NCBI GenBank assembly: GCA_023055505.1
Contig: JALIRH010000003.1
Location: 2,409,501-2,473,500 of the forward strand
Direction: 5' to 3'
DNA from: Callipepla californica brunnescens
Lineage: Eukaryota > Chordata > Aves > Galliformes > Odontophoridae
DNA: 64,000 nt
In this document: one piece after another, positions 28,716-43,357 of the stretch
Position numbering within the stretch: position 1 is the first letter of the stretch
Layout: every line of letters begins with the position of its first letter
Translations under genes and position numbers: made by a program
Notes under the pieces: model-generated
Database searches by the model: none
Told to the model about the DNA's origin: nothing
The model's input: the letters and a program-made list of their open reading frames with translations, nothing else

Positions 28716-29760
28716 TCACCTGCTTGGTTGCTACACATCTCTGAAAAACATCAAAACAAGACAATACAAAAGATATGTTGTGTTATGTTTTAGGTGTCCT
28801 TCACTGTGACCGAGCTGGTAAGAAGAATGAACAGGACTACAACCAGATTTCTAATTAAGACATTCCTAAAGATCTCTCATTTTTATAATTCTACATTTTA
28901 AACACTAGAGAACAGCGTACAGAGAAGAAGCAACTCATGGTAAGGTGGCAACTTAGTGAGAACCAAGCAAATGTTGCACTGTTTTGGGTAACAAATAGCT
29001 ATTTGACTCCTAGGCAAAACTCCCTTAAGACTTGATCTGTCTGCTGAAATGCAGCAATTTTAAAAGCAAATTTACTCACGAGCAAAAGGCTAAAAATATT
29101 TAAAAAGCCAAAGTATTATGGTTTTTGTATTGATATATTGGCATACGTTTTGTTAACATTGTTAATACATTAATAACATTCCTGAACAGAGTCAATTCAC
29201 ACGCTAGACCCAAATCAAAAGAATAAACCTTGGATAACTGAAGACACTTCTTATTAAACTTTGCAAAAGCACCAAAAAGGTGACTATTCAACACTTCTAT
29301 ATACACTGTGAACTCATAACAGCAGGACTGTATCCAGCAAACATGGATCAAGCACTGTCCAGTCTTTCCAGGTTGTCTCAAATTCCCCTAATCACACTGG
29401 TAACATAATCCGTGACAGATACTTCTGTCGTATTTGGCGTATCTCCAGGCATTTCCCAGCAGATAGGACCAGGAGTGCTGGCACTGCGAAACCCCCAAAC
29501 CCACCTGGCAAGACAACAGAGCTATCTGCTGGCTTTTAGGAAATCTGCTTGTGAAGAATCAAGCATCCAGGCAGCGTATGCTTTCCTATGCGTCTCTCTA
29601 CTATAATACATCACAGCACTGTTGTAACTTAAAAGCTAAATTTCACAGATATCCATCCACTGCAATTGCCTCACACAATTTCCACATCTTGTTGTTCAGA
29701 CACATGTTCTAATTTAGGATCCAGTACATCCTATTTTGACAGTCAAACAAAACATGGGCA

Positions 29761-29822
29761 TGAATGTAGTTTACTGCTCACCCTAAAGTTCTGAATGTAG
29801 TTTACTGCTCACCCTGAAGTTC
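29761..29822. repeat. 31-bp tandem duplication (2 copies)
   Basis: Two adjacent 31-base units, 29761-29791 and 29792-29822, differ at one base (CCCTAAAG versus CCCTGAAG). Each starts TGAATGTAGTTTACTGCTCA. It lies inside PREP intron 10. Confidence 0.95.
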
Positions 29823-32800
29823 ACTGCTTCAGGTTTGATATCAATATTTGCAGTTGCTAGTCTAGTCAGAACAAAGGAACAGAATTACATTCTTACTTCA
29901 CTGTATGTTTACAGTCTCCTCACTTTTAGAGGAAAGAAACCTATCGTATTTTATAAAGTGTACGTGACCAACAGAATCTGTTTTTGTAACTAATGAACCC
30001 CAGCAGTAACATGATCTCGTGTAACACATTTATTCTGAGCTCTGCCTGTAATGTGAAACAGAAAGCCACATGGCATGTAAAAAAAAAATGAAATCACATT
30101 TGATTTTAGTTTAACCATGGCTAAAGAAACATGAGAAATATAAAAAGAAATTGTGTTAACATCTGAAGGCTTCACAAGTCTTGTAGGCTTATTCTAGGTA
30201 AAATTCGGTATTTTAGTTCCTATGAAATAGAAAAGAAATTCAGAAGTAAAAGCTGAAGGCATTTTCACCTAGATGAAATCACGCTTCCCAGCTACTGCCA
30301 CAAACATCTCTTTGCCACTGAAGTACTCATCAGAACTCACTGCAGGAGAACACTCAAAGTATTTAGAAAGACATTAGAAACAAATTGAAGGCTATAAACA
30401 AATAAAATAAGTGATGGACAAGAGATCTGCTGAGGCTAGAGATGAGGCATTCCAGAGGGACACCTCTCTAAAATGCTATCCAACAACGGCAGTTGCTGGC
30501 AGCTCGCACAGCGTGTGCACCAGGCCCGCCCGTGTTTCCAGTAACAATGCTGTTGGGCCAGGACACCTTTTCTTTTTCTTATAGAACTCTCTGGAAAATG
30601 ACTACAGTAAGGCTTTTGTCATCATCAGTTAAGATTAAATAACAAACCAGTAAATGCAAACTCATCACAAAAATAAACCAAAGCAAAAAAACTGCATGTC
30701 AAGGTGACATTTGCAATGGAAGAGTTTTCGTTCCTATTTTTACTGAAATAATCATTACCTCTCTCTCCGAGAGGAACAAATGGGAGGTAGAAAAAAAATC
30801 AATTCAGTGAGACACCAAGATATGTGAACCTATTTAAGCTTCTCCAAATAGACTATTTTCAACAACTGATTCAATCTCACCTTTAAATTGGGTGTTATCT
30901 CTGAAGCAAGTCCAATGGTTTATTTATGCAACCAATAAAGGGCTGTGCTTCTATCTCAAAGATTAAGGTAAACTGGAAAGGGCAAGCCCTGAAAAGAAAA
31001 CCTTCCCATGATGGCATTTCATGCCTAATTTTAGAAGCTGACAGTTTTTACAAGAGTAACTGCTCACAGAAGGGTACTACGGTTTTCTGCTTTATCTCAG
31101 TGAGGAGTGATCCACTTGTGCCAGTCACATTATGTTACTCATTGCTCACATACTTTCAAATGAAGACTCACATCACAACAGCCACTAGCACATATAAAAA
31201 ACAATATTTTTCCCTCCAAAATCACTTTGAGGACAATGTGCCAAGACATACTACGAAGAATGAAACTATAGAAATAGTACAGGAGGGAGGTGTAAAATGC
31301 TGAAAATAAGTATTTTCAGTCTCCAGGGGTGTACCAGCAACAGTGTGTGGCTGGCAGGGTGCTCCTGCCACATGCGGCCTCTTGGGCTATTCTTGGAGCA
31401 TGTGTGGGAGCAGCAGAGGAGCCCTGAAATAATTGTAAGCATAACTCTGTCTCACACTACAGTCCCTATGTGTCACATGGTGGTGGGATCTCAGTGCCAG
31501 AAAAAATCTCTCTTAATTCAGATGCTGGAACACGAGGCATAGATTTAGAAACCTTATTCTTGTTAGCATGATCCAGAGATAAAGCGACACTGCTTGCACA
31601 GCTACTCATTACTACAAAGTACCTGAGGATTAAACTGTATAAACTACAAGCAACAATCTTTGTTATTCCTCTTTAGTACACACAAAAAAGTTTCCATTCC
31701 TTTTTTTTTTTTTTTTTGTTTTAAATAAAGAAGCCTTTGAACTTCAAAACAATTTACACTCAATTTTGATATAAAAAGGACACTGGGAGCTTATTTCCAA
31801 TCCCGTAGAGTAAGGTCTACATATAAACTTTTTGCAAATTTACTTAGCAACTAAGGAGAATAAAAAGCGTGCTGTGAATTCACTCCCATGGCAGTCTTTG
31901 TCCTCCTAATTTCTGTTTGTTGTAAGTACGCAGAATTTACATTACATGACCTTTGCCTAAGGAATAGGACAACCAACACCCAGCACCACAGACACAGATC
32001 TAAATTCAGAAAGATCCGAAGTTTATCCATTTATGCCTCTGTAATGACAACAAGAGCATCCTCTCTTCTTCAAAAAAGGCCAGAAAGCAGATGTAAATAG
32101 TTCACAGTCTGAAAAGTTAGCAGAGCTTGAAAGAGTGCAGATGAAAAATCAAGTTTTGTTTATTTGTCTATAATCAAACACCAAGAACTTACTGAATTAA
32201 AAACAATTTTGGCACTCATCCACCATGCACTTCTGTGAATAAATACCAAATCAGTATCTTATAACACTAAAGGAAGTGATATGATCATCACAACAAATAA
32301 ATAAAATGAATCTGCCTGAATATGACACTGCATCACACAGCTAAAAATACTTAAAGCTACTGGAATTAAGAACAAGTTTCCACTTTTAAAAAACAAGAGT
32401 CAGCAATTTGGGAATAATCAGTGTCACTTTTTCTTGCTTTTAAAATTGTCTGTTTTCAGAATACACAGATTAAAGGCTGAATGTAATTGTGGTTTTCAAG
32501 GAAAAAGATGTATAAACACCTGAAATCACCATACCTTTATAAAACTGAAAATTCTCCTAGGGAAAAAAAAAACAAACACCCCAAACTTGTACCATTTTTT
32601 AATTTAACCTACAAAGGTAAGATTCGACACAGGTTTTGAAATACTGCTTGAAACATAGACTAAAAAAACCTCAAAACAATCTAAGTAAGTCTAACACAAA
32701 ATTTTTAAGATGTGAACCATATCTAAATGTCTACAAATCTTATATATAATTTTTTTTTAACTTTATCAATTAGCAACTGCTTTGTTCAACTTTTCAGAAA

Positions 32801-35800
32801 GAATTATTCCTTGCAGATAACACATTAATTACATTAAATTTACATATGAAAAGAAACTTTTGACTTGGGAATTGAAACACTCTCTAAATCACAATAGGGT
32901 AATCATTCTTAGAAAGCCATGAGTGATTCTAAAAATGTCTCTTAGCTGCTCTTTCAAGATTAGTTACTACTTATCAGAGATATCAGCTCTTTCCATGTCT
33001 TTGTGTGCTTGATCCAAACCAGGTAAAAGTTGCATTTGTCACTGCACTGACACTGACTGTGATAAAATGCCAAAGAATTTTACAAAAAGTAACTAAGGCA
33101 TATAAATCATGATAGAACAGGCCTTATTAAAAACATGTGTACCATAATTTAAATATAGCAATAACAAGACCTTCAAAATGACTTTTGTTCTATTGTCAAT
33201 TAGTGTTTTACTGAGTTTATTTCTTTCCTTTTGGAAAAGAATACAGGATGTAGCAGAGTTGTGAAGTTCAGCTGCTGTTTTATGTTGGTAGACAGGAACA
33301 TCCCCTACACCCTGGGGCACTACCTTCAGTCCCAGCAGGCACAAGTATGGTGACCTGAGCATACCTGTCCTGATTATCTGATCAATGGGGATGACCATTT
33401 CTGACTTCCTGGGACTATGTTTTACACATTTAGTTTCATATGTGGTATTTCCTTTATTAACTATGAAATGAAGATGTCTCACCTCATTTATGCCAACATT
33501 CGTGCTTTGAAGGTTAGAAAAGTATAAGAAATTTTCAAATTGTAACTTCATTAGTTTTCCAAACATAGCAAAAGCTTTGTTAGAGGCTTACGAGTTTAAA
33601 ATTCCATACAACATTATTTCACAGACTGAAAGGGTAAGCCTAATGGAGTAGTCCCTGGAGAAAGTTCAAACCTGTGCACACATAGCAGCAGAGGCTGAAC
33701 ATATAGCAACACTTCCAATGGATAAATCATAACAGCTGCTGCTCAGCACTTCTGAAAGGCAAAGCACAAAGATCCCACACCAGCAAGTCTGAAAGCATCA
33801 GTATTGGCAGGCAGGGGAAATGCTCTCCTTGCCTGAGGTATCAAGGCAGAAGTCTCATAGACTGGCATAGAATCAAGACTGTCTCTCCCATAGCATGACC
33901 TTGAACACAGCCTCTACACAATCCATTCAAACTCTCATCATATCTGACATTACAAAACAAACCAACAAAATCCCCCAAACTCCTAGTTTTGGACTGCAGA
34001 CTGCATAGCACACCACAAAACAAATGCTCCATCTACAGCAGCAGTGACAAGCACTGAACTACAAATGTCTGAATAGCAGTGGCCCAACGGGTAGATCTGG
34101 CAGCCTATTACCACTACACAGCAAATACACAGGATCTGAGGTTTCCCTTATTGAGAGGGAAATCCTAATCAATCTTCTTTAAGTTTCTTAAATTAGCTTC
34201 AAAGCAATTCTGTGCTGGTTGCAATGCTTGCTTAATACAGAACTGGCCAGGAGCCAAAGTAACTCAGTGCAGCAGAAATTAATGCAGGTAAAACCCAGGA
34301 GGAAGAGCACTCACTAGAGACATTTTCAAAAGCACTGTGAAAATAATCAAGCAACCTCTTAGAAGAAGCTGTTTCTCTATCCATCCACTGGGATGAAAAG
34401 CAGCCTCCTGCTGACAGTGGCTAAGTGCTAGGAGATGGTCTTTTAGAAAAAATGTCTCCTTACTAAGTTCAGCTGTCTTTCTGCAAATGATTGCAGGGAG
34501 GCATCACACAGGGTGGCGGTGGTGGGAAGAAGCAGGAGAAAAATACATACGGGAGTTCAGAAATCCTGCAGGACAAGCAGGGCAGAGTTACAAGGTAGCA
34601 GTCCCATTACATAAAGTGTTAGTGGCAAATTAGATTCAAGGAATTCCCTCTACTCTGTTTTTGCAACGTTACAGACTTTTTAGCTTCTCTCTCAAGGTTA
34701 ACCCTCTGCCTCACCTCATAGTGATCTCAGAGCTTCCCAGGTAGGATCAAGTAGCATCTGCCATGTACTGTTCATTTTCTTTCCTCAATTTGCTGTTAAG
34801 AACACTGAGAGTACAGTACAGAGACATATCAGATAGATATAACATACCTCTTGAATTAAGTTTATATTAGAGCCAGATAAACAGGAAAACATCCCATAGG
34901 TCTGCAAAAGTTATGGTCTCTTTCTTCAATTAACTCTACACTTAGGTATTCAAGAATGAGATTAAGAGAGATCACAATGGAAGCAGCACATACACAAGTA
35001 TCATCTGCTGGCTAGTGCAATTTCTTTCATTAAATCCTAGATTTGCTTCACTGAGAAATCTGCTCTGACAGAAGACAATTTACTGTAACACTGTGTAAAC
35101 ATTAGAAAGCAAACAATCCTCCTCTTTGCCATTCTGGAGAACAGTTGAGGTTGTAATGGTAAATGCTTTAACAGTAAAAGCATAGATGCTGCTATGCAGG
35201 GGAGAGAACTTACATTACATACACTTTTCCATAATTATTCTGATCTATGGTTTTGTACATCTAATAGGAAATGATGAAAAAGATGCATTCACTCAAACAA
35301 TAACCAGCTGGTTCAGCATTTCTGTTCCAGTTTGGTCAGAACTTGACTGGTTATCTCAAGATAACTGTGCCATTGAGCTGCTGCTTCAAAAAGATGACCC
35401 AAACCTTGTTTCTAATTCCTAATGCAAGGCACCTAGAGTATTTGGGGTATTCAAGTTTCACCTGTAAACACAGGTGCATATCCAAAAAACCTTCCTACAA
35501 AACAAACTGAATTTTGACACTGGTGATGTTGAGCACCCAGCTCATGTCAGAGAAGGACCCACATATTCCACTTACATTGCTGAGAAGCTTGTTTACAACT
35601 TCTGATAGCTGAATAATTTCAGACTACTTTGCTCTCTTCTCCATAGAAAATCATATCCCATTTAGAGATGCTGCTGACTACTCAAAACCAGAGGCAATAT
35701 AAATCACTAAACACCAAGAAAAGTTCCACATGTGGTTAGTACAGCCAAACTCTTCTACTCCTTGGTTTGAAACAAAACCTATTGTCTATTATGGACAAGG

Positions 35801-36202
35801 GCTGTTACAGAATTCTGAAGAATAGGTCATTTAGAAGCACTGTGAAGCACTTTTACAAGAGGTTTCTCACTCAATACTTACAAAATTTAATTTTTCAGAC
35901 TTAAGCTTTAATTTACAAAACTAAAACAAACAAAAGGGCTGTAGAAGGGAAAAAAAACAAAACAACACAGCACCTGAAAAACAGCCAAGGAAAAACAGGA
36001 AGTTCAAGAAAATAACCAAGAGTGCCAGTTTAGAAGAAAATAATTTTGAGGATCAGATCAAACCAATTTCAACAATTGTGTGCAGGTGACCACATCCTTG
36101 CTGTGGAGGCAGTACCTGAGGCTCATTTGTTGTGTTCAGATTTGCAGTACTCTTTCTATGATGAATAAAAATCACCCGGTGAGAAGCAGAAAGTGAAAAA
36201 GT

Positions 36203-36204
<2 letters not shown>

Positions 36205-36241
<37 letters not shown>

Positions 36242-36242
36242 T
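36205..36242. repeat. (TA)14 microsatellite followed by a T run
   Basis: Uninterrupted TA dinucleotides from 36205 to 36232, directly followed by ten T. Likely length-polymorphic. Confidence 0.97.
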
Positions 36243-39200
36243 GATGTTGCTTTAACAACAGTGGGAGGAAAATCACCCAAAACTAGTACAATGAAACCCC
36301 ATAAAAATTTCACTTTATGATGTAATTTTCAGAAGGACATCGTAACAAGACTCGAAGGTACTTCATAATAGGAACACCAAGAGGTGTGTTAATACATCTC
36401 TACAATAATTTGGAACAAGGAGAAAAAAAAACAAACAAACAAGGGGAAGAAAAGAGATACTTTTTTTTATGCTGTAAAACTATGGACAGCTTGTACCAAT
36501 CTTTTCTTCCATGTGCAATATCTAAAAAGGTGACAAAATTCAACAAACTTTTATATCGATCAAAGAATTCAGATATTAATAATCACAAAACAGATGAAAT
36601 GTCTCACTGCTGCAAGTCAACTTCAGTGATTGCTAGTGGTTCAAAAACACATCAAGAAGTGAAAGAAAAACTTCAGGGATGTTCCTACTGGAAAAAGATT
36701 CTTCAGCTCCAGGTATCCTACCGTTATCCTTTGAATCTTTTCTGTATCTTGTGCATTTTAAGTCATTACTACTGAACACTGCGCAATATTACTGAAAGAA
36801 GTATTTGATAAACTGGCTGAAAAGCAAGATGTACTTGTCAGGAAGAATTCATCCATCCATTTTTCTGTGTAAGTGAGAAAAACAAGATGGAACTAAGGAA
36901 ATTTATTTCTTAATAATATTAATATATGGGTAAAAAACTAGTTGCTGTGAATCGTAATTATGCTTCCAGTAAGTTTCCCTTGTCCCGTAAATTTTCTAAG
37001 TTCTGTCTCCAGAACTGAGCAAAAATAATTAATCTAAGGGAAGACAATGTTCTACCAGTAGCTCTGGGCAGTGATGATAAAATAAAATCAACTGATAAAT
37101 AAAGCTGCAAAATAGATTACGCTTAATAAAATTGCGCACTGATGAACTTGTACTGGATATTAGACAGGTAAGTATCCAAAGGAAAAAGCCCTCACATAAT
37201 TAGTGACTGAACTGTGCTGTGTGGAACGTGAGCTCCTACTTTCCCTCCTTTTTCATGGAAAAAGCATTCTTTCAGAATGCACCAAGGCTGTGTCATTTTA
37301 ACATAGCTCATGGCTATTATATGATCATCTTGCATAATACGCATCCTTTCCCAAGGCAATCATATCCACAGTGGAAGCAAGTCATCAATTCACAAATATG
37401 CCATAATCTGTTTCCCTTTTTAACTTTCAAGTGCTGAGTCTGCTTGGACCAGGAGTCACAAAGCTTTATTTACTTTGTAGAGGCTCTCAGGTTATGGACA
37501 ACTTAGTTGTTGTGTATGAAGCAAGTATTTAAGATCTCACCAACACTTGGAATTACTACTTAATAATATTCACTGCTCAACTCTATTCATCTATCTTCCA
37601 TCAAGGTGATTAATGTTAATTAACAGAATTCCAAATTTTCCAAGGACTTCCAGCACTAAGGATCAAGTAGAACTTTATCAGGTTTTTGTAATATATATTA
37701 AAAGTTTATGGGTATTTTTCAGTACTTTTAAATATTGCTAATAATAATTTGGTTCTAATTCCCCTGTGTAGTTAACACACATTTATTATTATTAACCATC
37801 CAGACACATAATATCTTGATCTGTCTTGCTTTCAAGGTGTAGTTGGCAAGGGCCCTGCTAATGGCCTGACTGTACATAGCTCTTTGGTGTACTGGTGAAC
37901 ATAGCCCATGACTAAGCCTCCAAAGTGCTCCAATAACACAAGTAAATAAAGAAGCAATAACCTTCTAGTCTGTTCTCTGTAGGCTGCTGTAGTACCTTAA
38001 ATGTTTCTGCATCAGTTGTATGTCAAGCCTAATAAATGACAATATAAGCTAGTTACTTACTTGCGTGTGCTTAGAGGCCTGGGACTAAGAAATACAAACC
38101 CCTCGGCTCTGCCAGAGCCATTTCTGTTCTGAAAACACCCCAGTTCCTTGGTGGCCCACAAGGATGTCATTCAGCATGAGAAATTCACTCACTGTGAAGT
38201 ATCTAAATGGAATATGGGGAACTGTGAGGAAGTTTCATTGCTAACAGGAAACACTAATGCTCTCCTGCAGAAAAGAGGCAGCGAGGGAGTGCTTTTTGCA
38301 AAGAGAAGAACAGAATGCAAAGCTACGAGGAAAAGTAAACTAAAATCCAGTAAGGTCAGAAATGCAGCATGACGTCTGGACAGGTACAATCACCTACAGG
38401 ATAGGAAACAACTAAAATAATTCATATTGGAGATACAGAACATGCCAAACTGAACTTGAGAAAACAAGTTTTAGGCAAGTAAAAAACCTCTTAGTGGCAC
38501 ACAACAAGTGGAAGTCACACCTACGACATGAATACGACAAATGAATACAACATCCCCTGCTAGGCAGTAATAGTTGGATCCTATCCCCTTGTAGAAAAAG
38601 AGAGAATCCAACCTCTTTAACTGCAATGTAAAAACTAACCTCATAGATGATTTCAACTTATCATGATCTCAGGAACAGAAGCTTCTAATAGGGAAAACAA
38701 AGGGAACGAAAGAGAACAAGTCTCCTTTCTGCTTTTCATAAAGCCATGATGTAACAAAACCTTCAGGAACAGCTGGTGAGAACAGATATACTTGCAAAAA
38801 ATCCACCAACTCATTGCATATTTGTATCAGCTACGTTTCAGAAAATGTTTTAAATACTGACACGTAATAAAAACTGTTGTTTTAAAATTTACCTAGATAT
38901 ATATTGCAGTTGCATAAATGCCTGTAAAACATTGAGCACTGCATATTCATAAGTAGCATGGAATTCATTAACAAGTAAGCAACTACAATTACTACTGTTT
39001 TGCAAAACTGTTCCAATTTCAAAATCATCCTGTCACAGAGACAGATATTCGCCCATACAATTTATTAAATGCAAGTCCTCTTCTTTAGAAACTTGATGAC
39101 TATTCAACAGGACTACACAACACCACTAGGAAAATAGTAAAAAAGATAAACTTTCCATCAGCAATATGAAGAGCCTGACTGTCTCAGTAGCCTAGTAATA

Positions 39201-40394
39201 GAATGCAATACCTTTCCCTGCCAAATCAGTGGCTTGAATTCTGATCCACATCAGTGAGGACTGACAGCTGCAATCATCTAATATCCTTCTGCCAGTGAAT
39301 AAAGTGAATAAAATAATGACCATAGTCCCAGAGAGCTGTCTTCAGTGCAGCATTAAATCACAATTTAACCATCTCCTGGGCAGGCTCTGTGAGGCAAAGT
39401 AATGAGCAGGCAGGCTGGATTAAAAAAAAATTCCCACACTTGCAGAGGAGCACTCTCATTAGGAACAACGCTGGCATGCCAGCAAAGTTGATTTTAGCCT
39501 CAATAAAGAGACACAGAAAAGAAAACTGATAGTTATCACTTCTTTCAGAGGACAGTTATACATACAGTCCTTAGTGTGGTGGAATTTTTCATTTTTATGA
39601 CTGCTTGGGTCTGAACAAGACCTGAAGAGCCATAAAGAAGGTTGGGAACAGCAGTTATTTGTGGAAGCATTCTCTGCATTTGATCCTCCACCATTTATAG
39701 AATGTGACTGTTCAACCTGCATTCTATGAGACACGTGTACACTACACTGACCAAAAGACATTGTTTTGTCAGGATTTAATACTGTTGGAGATATTGGGAG
39801 TGGTTGGTGTTTAGTTTTTATTTTTTTTCAGTTTGTTTTTTTAAACTCATGCTAAAGTTCTAAGAACTGGCACAAGTGTGATACCAAAAACATTCCTAAC
39901 AACTTTCTGATCACATCTGAACAGCCAACTCCTGGGATCAGCAAAAAGAAAAGCAACCTGCATCCAGAAATATCCCTAACGCATCAGTGTGTAACCGTGG
40001 ACAAACCTCATTCTGAATGTTTTTTGTTCTAGTAAAATGGAGTTAATACTCCTCACTGCCTTTGAGAAATGACACCAACACATTTATACAAAAGAGAAAA
40101 AAAAACCAAAAAACTGTGAGAATATTTCCACTGAGAATTTTAAAGAGAATTCTTTCTTATTTTGTAAGGGAGTTAATTAAAACAGTGATGTGTCCATGGT
40201 TAATTACTGGATGCAAGAACTATCACAGGTGTGAATATGACAGCTGGAGAAAAAGAGAATGGAAAAGTCTTCAGCAGTTCACTTAGAAGAGGACAAATAA
40301 TAAGCATCTCACTACAACAGCACTCTCACTTTAATCCCTCTGTATCAGCAATCAATCTACCTACTGAGATTCCTGAGGACTTAAACATTTAAAG

Positions 40395-40424
40395 TTCATT
40401 TAAGGATTTAAAATTCATTTAAGG
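40395..40424. repeat. Short direct repeat, 19-bp period
   Basis: TTCATTTAAGG occurs at 40395-40405 and 40414-40424 within a nearly repeated 19-base unit. Probably a local slippage product. Confidence 0.7.
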
Positions 40425-41540
40425 TGTCTGTGTGAATATAATTTTTAACCATTTTCCCTTGATGGTAAAATGTATTTAGTCATTTACTGTAGAAATCTGT
40501 ACTGTTTTTATGCACTGCTAACGATGCAATAGCTTATGGCATGGAAGGTTGTAAAATAATCATTTAAACTCCTTTATAGTTGTACAAAGCTCCTCTATGT
40601 AAAAACAGATTCTCTACACTTGGTTCTATGATTACAGCTCTGTTTTAATCCATGTTATTCTACGGTGTGTTTTACGAAATGCTGAAAGAAATGGAGCATG
40701 TAATTCAGCTTGGGATCAAGCATGTCAACTAACATCTCTATTCCTTAGAAAAGTGAAAACAAACCATTACAAGTTCTAGCAAAAATTCTACTGAGTAAGG
40801 CATAAGAATATTTCACAACACATTTTAGTTAAGTTACTATGATTTAATAAAAAGGTTCTGCAAACCAGCATTTTAAAAAGTTCTTCAATTTCCTGCACAT
40901 TTAGCAGAAAAATAACAAAATCTCATATTAGAAAGCTTGGGAATAGGGAATCACAAAGCCTGAATGATGATCCAAAAGAGAGAGACTGGTATTTTAAACT
41001 GTGTGGTCTGGTATTCTTCCTAAGAGCAGTTCTGCACTCCTCCACTCCAAACAACATTTCCATTGTCCTGCATTCTGCTGAACAAAAGTTCCCAACACCC
41101 CAAACCTCACAACAATCCTCTGTAGTATGTAAGAAGGGGAGAGAGCAACTTTGGACTTCTAGGTCTTAAAACAGGAAACAGAAATTGCTTTCTTCACCAA
41201 ATCAGTTCATATTCTATTACTTTATCCCTCTTGCTTGTAATATGAAGATCTGGTTCCTACTCTATTCACTTCCAGACTTAGGGAATAGCATGGTCTGCCA
41301 GAATTACTGGTGTGAATTATTTGAAGTGCACTGGATGATAATGTGTAAGTATACTGGGTTCAGCTACTCCTCTGCTTAGGAAGAAGGATGCAAAAGTTCA
41401 AGATCACTTAAGGTCATTATGGGAAATCACTAGTTGCTCTTCTAGACATAGCATCCTTCATAATCACAAATTTTCAGCTTAAAATAGAGTACAATATAGC
41501 TGCAATATAAATAATTTTTTAATAAACTATCCTCTGGCTC

Positions 41541-41573
41541 TAAAGAGATATAGAGCCCTTAAAGAGATATAGA
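41541..41573. repeat. Short direct repeat TAAAGAGATATAGA
   Basis: A 14-base word is present at 41541-41554 and again at 41560-41573, a 19-base period. Confidence 0.8.
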
Positions 41574-42835
41574 CACTACAACACTGCATTTTCAGATGTT
41601 GTTCTCTCACTGACCTGCAATTAGAAAAGGTAATGGCAGATTAAAGTGGTGTTTGTAGCAATCACATGCCAAGGGTGTAAGAAGTTAAATTCACAGGCAT
41701 ACTGCCAATGCTGCCACAGTTGTCACTGTGATTTTTTTTATGCCCTCCAGAGCAAGACCTTTGTCTAGGTGCCAAAACCACAGCCATTACCAAAGCACCA
41801 GTAGAGCTCCTAAGCTGAAGACTTCAGTCTCTTCTTGGGAGTTATGATGAAAAGTGAAACAGTCCAGAGTTTATTTTCCCTGTGGAAGACGGTAGGTGGT
41901 CTGCTACACTGTGCCAAGTACTAAAGCCAATGCACTTCCTCACATTCCCTCCTACTCTGCAGTAGGAGATCAAGACAGCAGTCAAACTCCACATGCTGTT
42001 AAAAACAAGGAAGTCCAGCTCCTCAAAAATAATTCAGTTCTGAAATGGGAAGAATTCTTTGTGCACAGACTCAGTGTAAAAAGCATGCATTTCTCTCCTC
42101 TGGTATAAGAAGCACAGCTCTCCAAAACCCAGTGACCTCTCTGTACCTATTAGACAAGAGATGGTCTTCTTACTGCTTCTCCCTCTTTAATTACATTGAA
42201 GAAAAGTGATAACGTCAGCTCTCGTACTGCTAAGCAAATTGAGTTTACATCTTTCATAGGACACTGCTTTCCTTCGCTGCCCTCCTTACTCTTCAATTTA
42301 ATGAGGGCATTTAATGCTTGTCAACTGACACTAACAGAAACAGCAAGATCCAGAAATAGCGTGGGCAGATGCTGTGCACAAACCTCTCCCACAGCTCTGT
42401 CAATCAATCTCCAGCCTGACTCATCTTCTGTGTTTTATTTTCCTGAAACAGAGATTAATAACTGTGCCAAACTGTACAGTGCGAAGCTCCATTAGGAATT
42501 AGAATGCTTGGAGGCTAATTTTCCCTTATCAATGACTCATAACGTGAAATCAGTGCTGCAAAGGAGCGCGGATGGGGCTGAAAGGAAGAACAATAGAACA
42601 AACTTCTTATGAAAATCACTTCACCTGCAAAAACAATTTCTGCTAAAGAGACAATTACAGCTGCAAGAAAACAAAAACCCTTTTAAAAGAATCGCCCATC
42701 TTTGTAACAGTATCTAAACAGCAACTGCTTTCAAAACAAATTAAGTTGTACTACGAATTTAACAGTTCTCTTACAAGTGCTAATTCACAATATATCTGCC
42801 AATAGCAGCAAATATTTTTGGCTCATATCAAACTA

Positions 42836-43357
42836 TGAGGGCTGCTCTGAAAGTAATGCTTCCTATTTTGCTATGTCGGCCCGAGACATCAGAGGCACAT
42901 GGAGGTGGTGTGACAGTAGAGGATGAACCTTCCCACCAATATTCCCTTACACGTTGTTGCTGTGTGACAGATGGCAGCAGAGGGGCAATCTGACAAAATG
43001 GTATCTGACATGGCAGTACATACAAAACAAAGACGTGACCCATTCACTCCATGCATTAAACATTATACCAACTGATATTCATCAATACTTGCTGAAAGTT
43101 TGTGGAGAACAAACAGTGGATGTCAGTAAACTGAGGTGACAGGTGGTGCATTTCAGCAGGGGCAACAGTGGGTCACTTCTGCTGGTGCAGATTTTTACAA
43201 GCGTGGCATGCAGGCTCTCATTCACCCTTGGCAAAAATGAAAAGCTAATGGTGATGACTACATTGAAAAATAGCATTTAATAGCTGAAAATGTACTCTTT
43301 GTATCAATTGTAGCTTCCGTGGAAATAAATAGGAGGCATTGCTTTTGGAGCAACTTA
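42836..43357 (+). mobile_element. Internally deleted mariner-type DNA transposon
   Basis: A 28-base terminal inverted repeat pairs 42841-42868 with 43327-43354 (23 of 28 positions, including CCTATTT and AATGC). TA dinucleotides sit just outside both ends, as expected for mariner insertion. Inside, DIHQYLLKVCGEQTVDVSKL (about 43073-43132) matches the N-terminal helix-turn-helix of mariner transposases. It is followed closely, in a broken frame, by SAGADFYKRGMQALIHPW from the transposase C-terminus. The DD-D catalytic region between them is deleted, leaving about 0.5 kb against roughly 1.3 kb for a full element. It resembles the chicken mariner family. It lies antisense in PREP intron 10 and cannot be autonomous. 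Confidence 0.88.

Noticed and set aside
30926..31303. 125-codon plus-strand open frame in intron 10
   Set aside because: Antisense to PREP, low complexity in places, no motif; chance-sized.
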